Shown here piece by piece: positions 25,462 through 34,668 of a stretch of 64,000 nt of DNA. A program made the translations under genes and the position numbers. This DNA comes from JAUVPY01 sp034412795 (GTDB lineage Bacteria; Chloroflexota; Anaerolineae; 4572-78; NAK82): contig DAOUMD010000151.1 in NCBI GenBank assembly GCA_034412795.1, forward strand, positions 1-64,000, given 5' to 3'. Position 1 is the first letter of the stretch, and each line of letters begins with the position of its first letter. The notes beneath the pieces were generated by a model. That model had not been told where the DNA came from. It saw only the letters and a program-made list of their open reading frames with translations, and searched no databases.

Positions 25462-28400
25462 GTGGTCGAGTTACGACTGTTGGGAGCTCCATACATCGAG
25501 ATCTCTGGCCAGGAGGCCCGCCTTCCGTACCGAAAGGCGATGGCGCTGCTGGCCTACCTGGCTGTCACCAGCCAGCCCCACAGCCGGGAGCAGTTGGCCT
25601 CGCTGCTGTGGGGGGAAGTGGACGACGGCCGGGCCCGCAACAGCCTGCGCAGCGCACTATCTGTCATTCGGCGAGCAACTGCCCCGGTCCCGATTCTCGA
25701 AACCCACCGCGACATGGTCACCCTCTACGCTGACCGGCTGTGGCTTGACGTGGCTGTTTTCAAGGCAGCCATACGCAATGAACAGAGCATAACCGGTCTG
25801 ACCGATGCCCTGGCCACGTGGCGGGGCCATTTCCTTGACGGCCTCACGCTGGATAGCACCCCTGAGTTTGACGACTGGCTGACGGCCACACGCAACCAAC
25901 TCGACCGGCTCCATCAGGATGGCTGGCTGGCCCTGAGTCGCGCATTAGAGGCCACCGGCCAGTGGTCCGAAGCCATAGAGGCCGCCCAACGACTGCTGGC
26001 CATGGACCCCCTGCGTGAGGCCGGTCACCGGCAACTTATGCGTCTCTACCTCAAGGATCGTGATCGCTCGGCCGCGTTGCAGCAGTACGAGCAGTGCCGG
26101 GCTCTGCTGGCTGAGGAGCTGGGCGTGGCGCCCGATGCCCGTACGCAAGCACTGCACCTCCAGGCCCTGGCCGAACGGACACCAGCCCATCTGATCGGCG
26201 ACCAGGCCACGGGGACCAAGGTTGGTCAGACCAGCATGCAGTTCCCTTTCGTCGGCCGGAAGCGGGAGTTAGCAGCCCTGAATCGCCATCTCCAGGAGGT
26301 AACGACGGTGCGGGAAGGCCGGCTGGTGTTGGCCGAGGGGGAGGCCGGCGTGGGCAAGACGCGTCTGATGCAAGAGTGGTTGACGCAGGTTCGGGGTGCA
26401 CAGGTGCTGGTGGGCCGCTGCTTCGAGGCTGAGCGTAGCGTGCCCTACCACCCGTGGATCGACGTACTGCGCGCTTCGCTGTCCTTGACCGGTCAAGGAC
26501 AGCGAAGCATACCCGATCTGTGGATGGCCGAGTTGGCCCGGCTGGTCCCGGAACTGCGTGCCATCCTCCCCGACTTGCCGGACCCGCCGGCACCCGACCC
26601 GGGACTGGTACGCGGACGCCTGGCCGAAGCTGCCCGCCAATGGTTGCTGGCTTTGAGTCGAGAGCAGCCGCTTTGTTTGCTGCTAGACGATCTGCAGTGG
26701 ATTGACCACGCCAGCCTGGCGCTCCTGGAGTATATCCTGCGCCACAGCACCAACCTGCCCTTGCTGATCCTGGGTGCGCAACGCACGCCCGAGGTCGGTC
26801 CTGACTGGCAACGCACCCAGGCGATGCTGGTCCGGGAGGGGTTGTGCCACCGGTTGGAGCTCTATCGCCTGGCCTTCCCCGACGTGGTAGCTATGGCCCA
26901 CACGGTGGAGCCGCGTACGGCGGACCCGGAGGCATTCTTCAAGCGGCTCTTTCGCGAGACGGAGGGCAACCCGCTTTTCGTCGTGGAAATCTTGCGCACC
27001 TTGCAACGCCTGGATGTTGACCTGGAGGGCGAGTGGCCTATCCCCTCCACGATTCAAGGTGTCATCCACTCACGACTGGATCGCCTGGCGCCCGAGACGC
27101 GCCGTTTGCTGAGAGTAGCGGCCGTGATTGGGCCGAGCTTCGACTACCAGACGCTTGAAACAGCCACCGGTCACCCGTCCGACGTGGCCTGGAAGGCCCT
27201 GGAAGAGGGCCTGGCGGCTGGCCTGGTTGAAGAGCAAGAGAGCCGTTTCCATTTCACTCACGACAAGATCCGGGCCGTGCTATACGCTGATTCGGGAGTT
27301 CTGCGACGCCGGCATTTGCACAGCCGCGTCGCGGAGGCCCTGGAGACGCTCAATGCCGACGACCTGTCTACTGTTTTCAGCCTTTTGGCCCATCACTTTG
27401 CGGCAGCCGGCGAGCCGGCCCGGGCGCGCGACTACGCACTGCGCGCTGCGCAGCATGCCGTTGAACTTTACGCCGACGAAGATGCGTTGGCTGAGTATGA
27501 GCGTGCCGCCTACCTGAGTGAAAGCGAGAAATTGCCCGACGAGCTACCGGTCCGGTCGGCGCGCGAGGTCGTGCCCTTCTACACACCAACAGACGAAAAC
27601 AAGCTGCCTGTAGGTGTATTATGCCTGATTCATAACCAACGTGGGTTGATCTACCAACGCATCGGCCGTTATGCCGACGCCGAACGGGAGTTTAACCTGG
27701 CGCTGGAGCACGCCGTGGGACGCAACCGACCAGACGAGGAAGCAACCGCTCAAAACCTGCTCAGCTTTCTGAGTTATCTGCGCGGGGATTACGATGGCGT
27801 GGCGACACATGCCCAACAGGCAATTGACCGGGCCATTAAAGCAGGCGACGCCTCCCAGCAGGCAACAGGACTGAAGAACCTGGGCATCGTCGCTTACCAG
27901 AGCGGCGACTATGATCGTGCCCTGGATTTGTACTACCAGGCACTGACCATCTATGAAACAGTGAGTGACCGGTTGGGCATGGGAGCCTGTTACAATAACA
28001 TTGGCTTTGTGCAGAACACTCAGGGAGATTTTGGAATGGCCATCGAGTCATTTGAGCAGGCACTGGCGCTCAGGGAGGAACTGGGCCAGATTGAGGGCCA
28101 GGCGGTACACTTGATGAATATTGGCCGGGTATACACGCACCAGAAGGACATCCAACAGGCGCATGAGTACCTGCAACGGGCCCAGACCCTCAGCGAAGAA
28201 ATCAATGCCATATGGGTAACGGCCAAGGTGCACCGCATCCTGGCTGAACTGGGGATCATGGTGGGTGACTGGGAAACGGCCTTGAAACACGCCCGGACAG
28301 CGGCCGACCTGGCCCAAGACCTGGGAAGCAAAGAAGACATGGGGGCTGTTTTTCAGTTACTGGGAGAAATCGCTGCCGGCTGTCCAGACAGGGAGTTAGG

Positions 28401-28515
28401 GGAGCCAACCGATTATTTCGAGCGTGGTATCGCGTTGCTTGAGGAAGTGGGCGAGCAACACAAATTGAAACAAGCCCAGCAGACACTTGAGGAGTATCGG
28501 GGGATTGAGGCTTAG
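25462..28515 (+). CDS. BTAD-AAA-TPR transcription regulator (SARP/MalT-like)
   Basis: This large regulator of 1017 residues has an N-terminal OmpR-like DNA-binding domain and a bacterial transcriptional activation domain (together about 1-245; LLGAPYIEI, REQLASLLWG, YEQCRALLAEELGVAPD). A STAND-type ATPase follows (P-loop GEAGVGKT at 293-300; D409/D410 in LLLDDLQWID), then tetratricopeptide repeats (about 640-1000) that would bind a ligand or partner. It starts with GTG. A 36-bp perfect palindrome lies inside the gene at 26473-26508. The ABC transporter genes start 115 bp downstream, so they are likely targets. Confidence 0.93.
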   Translation: MVELRLLGAPYIEISGQEARLPYRKAMALLAYLAVTSQPHSREQLASLLWGEVDDGRARNSLRSALSVIRRATAPVPILETHRDMVTLYADRLWLDVAVFKAAIRNEQSITGLTDALATWRGHFLDGLTLDSTPEFDDWLTATRNQLDRLHQDGWLALSRALEATGQWSEAIEAAQRLLAMDPLREAGHRQLMRLYLKDRDRSAALQQYEQCRALLAEELGVAPDARTQALHLQALAERTPAHLIGDQATGTKVGQTSMQFPFVGRKRELAALNRHLQEVTTVREGRLVLAEGEAGVGKTRLMQEWLTQVRGAQVLVGRCFEAERSVPYHPWIDVLRASLSLTGQGQRSIPDLWMAELARLVPELRAILPDLPDPPAPDPGLVRGRLAEAARQWLLALSREQPLCLLLDDLQWIDHASLALLEYILRHSTNLPLLILGAQRTPEVGPDWQRTQAMLVREGLCHRLELYRLAFPDVVAMAHTVEPRTADPEAFFKRLFRETEGNPLFVVEILRTLQRLDVDLEGEWPIPSTIQGVIHSRLDRLAPETRRLLRVAAVIGPSFDYQTLETATGHPSDVAWKALEEGLAAGLVEEQESRFHFTHDKIRAVLYADSGVLRRRHLHSRVAEALETLNADDLSTVFSLLAHHFAAAGEPARARDYALRAAQHAVELYADEDALAEYERAAYLSESEKLPDELPVRSAREVVPFYTPTDENKLPVGVLCLIHNQRGLIYQRIGRYADAEREFNLALEHAVGRNRPDEEATAQNLLSFLSYLRGDYDGVATHAQQAIDRAIKAGDASQQATGLKNLGIVAYQSGDYDRALDLYYQALTIYETVSDRLGMGACYNNIGFVQNTQGDFGMAIESFEQALALREELGQIEGQAVHLMNIGRVYTHQKDIQQAHEYLQRAQTLSEEINAIWVTAKVHRILAELGIMVGDWETALKHARTAADLAQDLGSKEDMGAVFQLLGEIAAGCPDRELGEPTDYFERGIALLEEVGEQHKLKQAQQTLEEYRGIEA
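26473..26508. repeat. Perfect 36-bp palindrome inside the regulator gene
   Basis: GCTTCGCTGTCCTTGACC (26473-26490) is followed immediately by its exact reverse complement (26491-26508) with no spacer. It encodes ASLSLTGQGQRS within the ATPase domain, just before the conserved PDLWMAELARLVPELR. Confidence 0.85.
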
Positions 28516-28541
28516 AATGGAAAGCATTGTTTTTTAATGTT

Positions 28542-28586
28542 CCTTTGACGGATTCTTAATGAGCGTATGCTAAGATTTGTCAAAGG
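28542..28586. promoter_or_regulatory. Long inverted repeat, candidate operator or terminator
   Basis: CCTTTGACGGATTCTTA (28542-28558) and TAAGATTTGTCAAAGG (28571-28586) are near-perfect reverse complements with a 12-nt spacer. It lies between the BTAD regulator and the binding-protein gene starting at 28631. There is no T-run, which favours an operator over a terminator. Confidence 0.5.
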
Positions 28587-28630
28587 TCATTGGCTAGTTG
28601 GCAGTGAAAACTCAAAAAAGGAGGAGGAAG

Positions 28631-30244
28631 ATGAAGCAATGGCTCCGGCTAACGGCGGCCCTGGTTCTGCTCAGCCTGGCTGTAGCAGCGTGTGTCCCCC
28701 CACCGACAGCTCAAGTGGTTAAAGAGACAGTTGTGGTCAAAGAGACCGTGGTGGTCACCGAGAAAGAGGAGGTAGTCGTCACCCCCACACCGGACCCGTC
28801 CGGTATCAAGCGCGGCGGCACGTTGGTGGCCGCCATTGGCGCCGACCCGCAAAACTTTGACCCCCACCTGACCAGCGCCTACTCCAGCTTCGAGGTGCTG
28901 GAAAACGTCTTCAACACGCTGGTCACCGTCGACGAGAATCTGAACATCGTGCCCGCCCTGGCCGAATCCTGGGAGATATCTGAGGATGGCCTGACGTGGA
29001 CCTTCAAAGTGCGCGAAGGAGTGAAGTTCCACAACGGCCGGGAGATGGTGGCCGACGACGTCAAGTACTCGTATGATCGGATCCTGGACCCCGATGTTGG
29101 CTCACCGGTGTCCTGGCGACTGGGATCGGTGGAAAGCATCGAGGCTCCCGACGACTACACGGTGGTGATCAACCTGGCAGAACCCTATCCTGGCTTGCTG
29201 GCCAAGCTCGATGGGTACACCGGCATGGCCATTGTGCCCAAAGAGGTTGCAGAGACGGGCGGGCTTGAACAAAATCCGGTGGGCACCGGTCCGTTCAAGT
29301 TTGTCGAGTATGTCCCGGGTGACCGTGTTGTCCTCGAGCGCTTCGAGGATTACTGGGAGGAGGGGCTGCCCTACCTGGACGGCATCGTCTTTAAGCCCAT
29401 CTCCGACGACACCGTCCGGTTGACCAACCTGCAGACGGCCGAGGTGGATTGGGTGGACAGCCTGCCGCCCAAGGACGTCACACGGCTGGCCACCTCAGGC
29501 GAGTTCATCGTCGACAAGGTTAGCGGCACCGACTACTGGTACATTGGGGTCAACTTAGAGCGCGAACCCTTCGACAACCCGCTGGTACGCGAGGCAATCA
29601 ACTACGCCATTAACCGGGACGACGTAGCGGCGGCAGCCCTGTGGGATATGGCGGTGCCCACCCAAAACCCGCTGCCCGAGGATAGCTTCTGGTACTCTGG
29701 CTACCAGCCCTACGAGTACAATCCAGAGCGAGCCAAGGAACTGCTGGCCGAGGCCGGCTATCCCGATGGCTTCAAGACCGAATTTATGCCCACCAGCCAA
29801 TACGAGGAGACCGTGCGGTCTGCGCAGGTACTGGCAGCGCAGCTTGAGGATGTGGGCATAGAAGCTGATATCCGAACCCTGGAGTGGGGTACCTGGTTGG
29901 AGGAAGAAGGGGCCGGCAACTACGATATGTACCTCTGTGGCTGGCTGGGCAACATCGACCCCGACGACTACTTCTACGCTCAGCACCACAGCGACGAAGT
30001 CTTCAACTTCACCGGCTACACCAATCCTGATCTGGATGCCTTGCTGGATCAAGCTCGCGTTGAAGCCGATCCTGAGACGCGCAAGGCGATCTACGAGGAA
30101 GTACAGCAGATAGTGATTGATGACAGCCCCTATATCTACCTGTACATCCCGGCCAATGTCAACGCCTGGCAACCCTACGTCCGGGGTTATGAGACTCGGG
30201 CCGACTCGGCCATCCGCTTCAAGACGACCTGGCTCGACAAGTAA
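28631..30244 (+). CDS. Peptide/nickel-type ABC transporter substrate-binding lipoprotein
   Basis: This 537-residue family 5 extracellular solute-binding protein (SBP_bac_5) is typical of oligopeptide or related importers. The leader ends in a lipobox at AVAAC (C21). A spacer rich in Val-Lys-Glu and Pro (about 22-58) precedes the binding domain, which shows GGTLVAAIGADPQNFDPHL, ESWEISEDGLTWTFKVREGVKFHNG and NRDDVAAAALWDMAVPTQNP. The ATG at 28631 was chosen for its AGGAGGAGG ribosome site. Two permease genes follow. The substrate could be a peptide, a sugar or something else; the family is broad. Confidence 0.93.
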   Translation: MKQWLRLTAALVLLSLAVAACVPPPTAQVVKETVVVKETVVVTEKEEVVVTPTPDPSGIKRGGTLVAAIGADPQNFDPHLTSAYSSFEVLENVFNTLVTVDENLNIVPALAESWEISEDGLTWTFKVREGVKFHNGREMVADDVKYSYDRILDPDVGSPVSWRLGSVESIEAPDDYTVVINLAEPYPGLLAKLDGYTGMAIVPKEVAETGGLEQNPVGTGPFKFVEYVPGDRVVLERFEDYWEEGLPYLDGIVFKPISDDTVRLTNLQTAEVDWVDSLPPKDVTRLATSGEFIVDKVSGTDYWYIGVNLEREPFDNPLVREAINYAINRDDVAAAALWDMAVPTQNPLPEDSFWYSGYQPYEYNPERAKELLAEAGYPDGFKTEFMPTSQYEETVRSAQVLAAQLEDVGIEADIRTLEWGTWLEEEGAGNYDMYLCGWLGNIDPDDYFYAQHHSDEVFNFTGYTNPDLDALLDQARVEADPETRKAIYEEVQQIVIDDSPYIYLYIPANVNAWQPYVRGYETRADSAIRFKTTWLDK

Positions 30245-30246
30245 AT

Positions 30247-30373
30247 GATAAGTGACGCCGTGATGCGTGACGAATGACGTGTGACTCCCGCACGTCACTT
30301 ATCACGCATCACGCATCACGCGTCACGCATACCTGCACTGCGCGCCCGTGCCGTCTGGCAGGACGGGTGCAGG
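30247..30373. repeat. Intergenic inverted repeats between binding protein and permease
   Basis: GATAAGTGACG (30247-30257) pairs with CGTCACTTATC (30293-30303), and copies of the heptamer-like unit ATCACGC repeat at 30301-30330. A second stem, CCTGCA with CCCGT (30332-30353), pairs with ACGGG and TGCAGG (30363-30373). The arrangement may weaken expression of the permeases relative to the binding protein. Confidence 0.5.
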
Positions 30374-30401
30374 CGCAAGTGTCACTCATCACGACTCTGA
30401 C

Positions 30402-31343
30402 ATGACACGTTACATCGTCCGCCGGCTGTTCACCACGCTCCTGGTGGCGCTGGGCGTCTCTTTTATCACGTTTATGATCATTCACCTGGTGCCGGGCGAC
30501 CCGGTTCGGGTTATGCTGGGGATTCAGGCCGATCAGGAGAAGATCGCCCAAGTCCGGGAGCAGATGGGATTCAACCGGCCTCTGCTGATTCAGTATGCGG
30601 ACTGGCTTTGGGCCCTGTTGCGCGGGGACCTGGGGGAGAGCTATATCACCGGGCAGGCGGTCGGCGAGGCGGTCCTGGAACGACTACCACGCACATTGAC
30701 GTTGGCCGGGGCAGCGCTTGTCATAGCCCTGCTGATCGCAATTCCGGCAGGCATCATCTCGGCCATCAAACCCCGCACCTCCATCGACTACGTGACCATG
30801 GTCTTCAGCCAACTGGGTGTGTCCATCCCCGACTTCTGGATGGGCATTATGCTGATCTTGGTCTTCTCCCTCTATCTGCGTTGGCTACCGCCGTCGGGCT
30901 ACGTCAGTCTGGTTGAGGATCCGGTAGAGTGGCTGCGACATCTGATTCTGCCGGCGATCACCGTAGGCATCATCAGCGCCTCGGTTCTTACCCGCTTTGT
31001 TCGCTCGTCTATGCTGGAATCGCTGCATCAGGATTTTGTACGCACCGCCCGGTCCAAGGGGCTCAAGGAACAGGTAGTCGTCGCCCGGCACGTGCTCAAG
31101 AACGCCTTCATCCCGGTGGTCACCGTCATCGGCTTGCAGATGGCCGGGCTACTGGGGGGCGTGGTGGTCATCGAGGTCATTTTCGCCTGGCCGGGACTGG
31201 GCTTCCTGGCCCTGGATGCCGTCCAGCGCCGCGATTACCCTATGGTCCAGGGGGCTGTGCTCTTCGTCGCGCTTTCATTCGCCTTGATCAATCTGGCAGT
31301 CGACCTGTTGTACGCCTATCTCGATCCACGCATCAAATATTAA
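30402..31343 (+). CDS. Peptide-type ABC transporter permease (DppB-like)
   Basis: This 313-residue inner-membrane permease of the DppB/OppB type has a first helix at about 9-30 and the family start MTRYIVRRLFTTLLVALG. The middle contains the EAA-like loop ARSKGLKEQVVVARHVLKNA that contacts the ATPase, and the end is the usual YAYLDPRIKY. ATG 30402 is preferred over longer frames because the family begins there. It forms a heterodimer with the product of the next gene, which starts 3 bp after its stop. The two would form the channel for the substrate captured by the lipoprotein at 28631-30244. Confidence 0.93.
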   Translation: MTRYIVRRLFTTLLVALGVSFITFMIIHLVPGDPVRVMLGIQADQEKIAQVREQMGFNRPLLIQYADWLWALLRGDLGESYITGQAVGEAVLERLPRTLTLAGAALVIALLIAIPAGIISAIKPRTSIDYVTMVFSQLGVSIPDFWMGIMLILVFSLYLRWLPPSGYVSLVEDPVEWLRHLILPAITVGIISASVLTRFVRSSMLESLHQDFVRTARSKGLKEQVVVARHVLKNAFIPVVTVIGLQMAGLLGGVVVIEVIFAWPGLGFLALDAVQRRDYPMVQGAVLFVALSFALINLAVDLLYAYLDPRIKY

Positions 31344-31346
31344 CCC

Positions 31347-32276
31347 ATGACCAACCACATGACCCCGGAGGACATCGAACAGTCGCAGGCCCCATCCTGG
31401 AAAGCGCCGCCAGAACGACGCTGGCAGGTCTTCCAGCGCTTGATGGGTAGCCGGTTGGCAGCCATAGGCGCGGTAATTATCGCCCTCCTGATCCTGCTGG
31501 CGGTTTTCGGCCATCTCATCTCACCATACGACCCCAACGACATCGACATGGGCAACCGGGTGCAACCGCCCAGCCTGGCTCACCCCTTCGGCACGGACGA
31601 CTTTGGCCGTGACATCTTGAGCCGGGTCCTGATCGGCGCGCGCGTGTCGCTGAAGGTGGGGATTATCGCCGTAGGCATTTCGATGAGCATCGGCACACTG
31701 CTGGGCCTGGTGAGCGGCTACTACGGCCGCTGGACCGATGAGATTATCATGAGATCTATGGACATCCTATTCGCCTTTCCCGCCATCCTGCTGGCAATTG
31801 CCATCGTGGCCGCGCTGGGCCCGGGAGTTACGAACGCCATGATCGCCATCGGCATCGTCTACACCCCTATTTTTGCGCGGATTACGCGCGGCAGCGTGCT
31901 GGCCGTGCGCGAACAAGTCTACGTCGAAGCGGCCAAATCCACCGGCTGCGGCGACAGTCGTATCCTTTCCCGCCACATCTTGCCCAACGTGTCGGCGCCC
32001 ATCATCGTCGAGATCACGCTGAGCCTGGCCTTTGCTATCCTGGCCGAAGCGGCCTTGAGCTTTCTGGGTCTGGGCACGCAGCCGCCCGACCCAAGCTGGG
32101 GCCGGATGCTCAGCGAAGGACGCTCCTTCATACAAATGGCACCCTGGATCGGCGTCTTCCCGGGCCTGGCGATTATGCTGACCGTCATGGGCTTCAACTT
32201 CTTGGGGGATGGACTGCGCGATGCCCTCGACCCACGACTGAAGCGGGTGCTGGAGCCGGGAGGATATGAGAAGTAG
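31347..32276 (+). CDS. Peptide-type ABC transporter permease (DppC-like)
   Basis: This 309-residue permease of the DppC/OppC type has the conserved N-terminal helix with RLAAIGAVIIALLILLAVFG, then HPFGTDDFGRDILSRVLIGAR, and the EAA loop YVEAAKSTGCGDSRILSRHI. The end is FNFLGDGLRDALDPRLK. It pairs with the DppB-like protein. Normally two ATPase genes (dppD and dppF) follow; here the next gene is a membrane spermidine-synthase-like protein that overlaps its end by 11 bp. The importer therefore needs ATPases encoded elsewhere. M5 is an alternative start. Confidence 0.93.
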   Translation: MTNHMTPEDIEQSQAPSWKAPPERRWQVFQRLMGSRLAAIGAVIIALLILLAVFGHLISPYDPNDIDMGNRVQPPSLAHPFGTDDFGRDILSRVLIGARVSLKVGIIAVGISMSIGTLLGLVSGYYGRWTDEIIMRSMDILFAFPAILLAIAIVAALGPGVTNAMIAIGIVYTPIFARITRGSVLAVREQVYVEAAKSTGCGDSRILSRHILPNVSAPIIVEITLSLAFAILAEAALSFLGLGTQPPDPSWGRMLSEGRSFIQMAPWIGVFPGLAIMLTVMGFNFLGDGLRDALDPRLKRVLEPGGYEK

Positions 32277-34632
32277 GCTCCTCCTCAGCGGCATCGCCCT
32301 GGTTTCGCTGGCGGGTATGCTGTTGGAGATCGCGCTGACCCGGGTCTTCTCCGTCATCTTCTTCTACCACTACGTATTTGCCATCCTGTCGGCGGCGGTG
32401 TTGGGCATCGGGCTGGGGGCAGCCATCGTCCACCAGCGGAGTGAGACCGAGGCCACCCGCGACCCATCCACCCGGCTTCAGCTCCTGGCGGCCCTGACCG
32501 GCGGCACCGTCATCGGCCTGGCCGCCCTCATTGCCTTCACGCTGTCCATCGACGGTCGTATTCTTATGACCGCCGCTGTTGCTCTCCCCTACGTATTGAT
32601 CGGCATGACGCTAGCCACCGCCTTTACCGCCTATACCGGCGCCAGCCCGAAGCTGTACTGGGCCGACTTGAGTGGTGCCGGCCTGGGCGCCGCAGCGGCC
32701 ATCCCGCTGCTGAATTGGCTAGGCGGTTTTAGCCTCCTGCTGCTGACCAGTCTGCCCTTCCTGGCGGCCTCGATTTGCTTTCGCCTGGCCGCCGGCCGGG
32801 GGAGAGCGACCGAGGTAACGCGAGCGCCGCCAAGCGCCGGACCGCTGAATCGTGCCGCTGTTCCAGGACGGCCCAATTCGCAGCCGATATCCCAAAGGCC
32901 TGACCTATTATACAGCGCTGCTGCCATTACCCTGGTCATCCTGGCGCTGCTTGGCGTCCTTGGCTGGGGCAACTTTGGCCTGGACGTGAGCCGGTTGGCG
33001 ACTCCCAAGCCACTGACCCTTCCAATCCAGGATGATCCTGGGGCGCGAGTCATCCATACCCGATGGGATGCCTTCGCGCGTACCGATGTGCTCGAGTCCG
33101 CGGCCGATCCATCCCAGAAGCTGATCTTCATTGACGGCGCGGCCGGCTCTGCCATGCCCCGCTATCCGAGCACCCCGGAGGAGGAGAACCGCGTCACGAG
33201 CGACATCGGCTACTTTCCATTCCTACAAAAACCGGAGCAGGTATACATCATCGGGCCGGGGGGCGGCAAGGACGTGCTGTTCGCCTTGCTGGCGGGCAGC
33301 CGCGATATCACCGCCGCCGAGGTGAGCCCCAGCACCGTGGATGCGGTTCGAGCCTTCAGCGACTTCAACGGTCACCTGTTCAGCCAGCCTGAGGTCAAGG
33401 TCGTGGTGGATGAGGGGCGAAGTTATCTGCGGCGGGGCGATCGCCAGTACGACATGATCTATCTGTCCGAGGTCATCAGCCTGTCGGCCGAGCGCAGCAG
33501 CTACATGCTGGCCGAGAACTACATTTACACGGTCGAAGCTTTCCAGGATTACGTGGCTCATCTGGCGACCGGGGGCGTGCTGGCCCTCAAACTGTACGAT
33601 GAACTGACTCTGACCCGAGCTTTTACCACCGCCGTCGCTGCCCTGCGCCAGGGAGGGCTGACGGAGAGCGAGGCGGCGCGCCGCATGGTAGTCCTGGTCG
33701 ACCCCAATCTGGCCACCCGCGAGACGCCGCTGCGCAGTCCCCTGTTGCTAGTATACCGAGATCCGGTTACGCCAGAGGCGGCGGGCCAACTACTGGCTGC
33801 CGCTCGCGCGGCTGATCTTATCCCGTTGCTGGTGCCTCACGTCCATGAAGAGCCGCCGCTGTCGGATCTCACCACCGGCCGGACGACGCTCGACGCGATG
33901 GTGGCTGATTTCTCGCGGGCCGACATCTCGCCCACCAGCGACGACCGCCCCTTCTTCTACGAGTTTCGGCGTGGGCTGCCGGATGTGCTACGCAGGCTGC
34001 TGGTTGGGCTTGGGGCGGCGCTGATCGTCAGCCTGGTCTACCTATGCTGGCGCGGGTGCACGCTCGAAGGGCCGTTCTGGCCGCTGGCCGCGTACTTCGC
34101 GCTGCTGGGCGCCGGCTTTTTGCTGATAGAACTGGCGGTCATTCAGCGCTTGACGTTATTCCTGGGGCACCCGACCACGGCGCTGAGCGTCAGTCTGTTT
34201 GCGATTCTGATCAGCAGCGGGCTGGGCAGCCTGGCCGGGGGCTGGCTGGCGGGCGATCATCCGCGGCGGACGATTATGCTGGCTGCCCTGGCCACCGGAC
34301 TGCTGGTTATAGTTTATGTCAACTCAAAACCTGCTAACCTCGAAGGCCTGGCGCACTTGCCACTGGCAGCCCGCAGCGTGACGGCCGTGGCCCTTATTTT
34401 CCCGCTAGCCTTCCCGCTGGGGTTGCCCTTCCCGCTGGGGTTGCAGATCGCCCAGGAAGAGGTGGGCCGGGCCATGGTGCCATTGGCCTGGGGCATCAAC
34501 GGCGTTACATCCGTTGTAGGCGCGGTGAGCGCCATGGCCATTGCCATGCTGTGGAATTTCAACGTGGTTCTGGTGGTGGCCGGTCTGATCTATGGTGTGG
34601 TTGCCGTGCTGGCCTTCGTCATCGCCAACTGA
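32266..34632 (+). CDS. Membrane protein with spermidine-synthase-like domain
   Basis: This 788-residue protein has several N-terminal membrane helices (about 5-180 and 220-240), a cytosolic domain of the spermidine synthase/SAM-methyltransferase fold (about 280-500) and further helices at the C-terminus (about 585-785). The nucleotide-binding loop is VYIIGPGGGKDVLFAL (about 328-343), followed by the acidic strand AAEVSPSTVDAV and YDMIYLSEV. Such proteins are widespread in environmental bacteria and their reaction is not settled; aminopropyl transfer is only inferred from the fold. It overlaps the permease gene by 11 bp, so it is co-translated with the transporter. Confidence 0.85.
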   Translation: MRSRLLLSGIALVSLAGMLLEIALTRVFSVIFFYHYVFAILSAAVLGIGLGAAIVHQRSETEATRDPSTRLQLLAALTGGTVIGLAALIAFTLSIDGRILMTAAVALPYVLIGMTLATAFTAYTGASPKLYWADLSGAGLGAAAAIPLLNWLGGFSLLLLTSLPFLAASICFRLAAGRGRATEVTRAPPSAGPLNRAAVPGRPNSQPISQRPDLLYSAAAITLVILALLGVLGWGNFGLDVSRLATPKPLTLPIQDDPGARVIHTRWDAFARTDVLESAADPSQKLIFIDGAAGSAMPRYPSTPEEENRVTSDIGYFPFLQKPEQVYIIGPGGGKDVLFALLAGSRDITAAEVSPSTVDAVRAFSDFNGHLFSQPEVKVVVDEGRSYLRRGDRQYDMIYLSEVISLSAERSSYMLAENYIYTVEAFQDYVAHLATGGVLALKLYDELTLTRAFTTAVAALRQGGLTESEAARRMVVLVDPNLATRETPLRSPLLLVYRDPVTPEAAGQLLAAARAADLIPLLVPHVHEEPPLSDLTTGRTTLDAMVADFSRADISPTSDDRPFFYEFRRGLPDVLRRLLVGLGAALIVSLVYLCWRGCTLEGPFWPLAAYFALLGAGFLLIELAVIQRLTLFLGHPTTALSVSLFAILISSGLGSLAGGWLAGDHPRRTIMLAALATGLLVIVYVNSKPANLEGLAHLPLAARSVTAVALIFPLAFPLGLPFPLGLQIAQEEVGRAMVPLAWGINGVTSVVGAVSAMAIAMLWNFNVVLVVAGLIYGVVAVLAFVIAN

Positions 34633-34668
34633 TAGCCGCACGATTTCCTCCTCTCGATACGGCAATCA

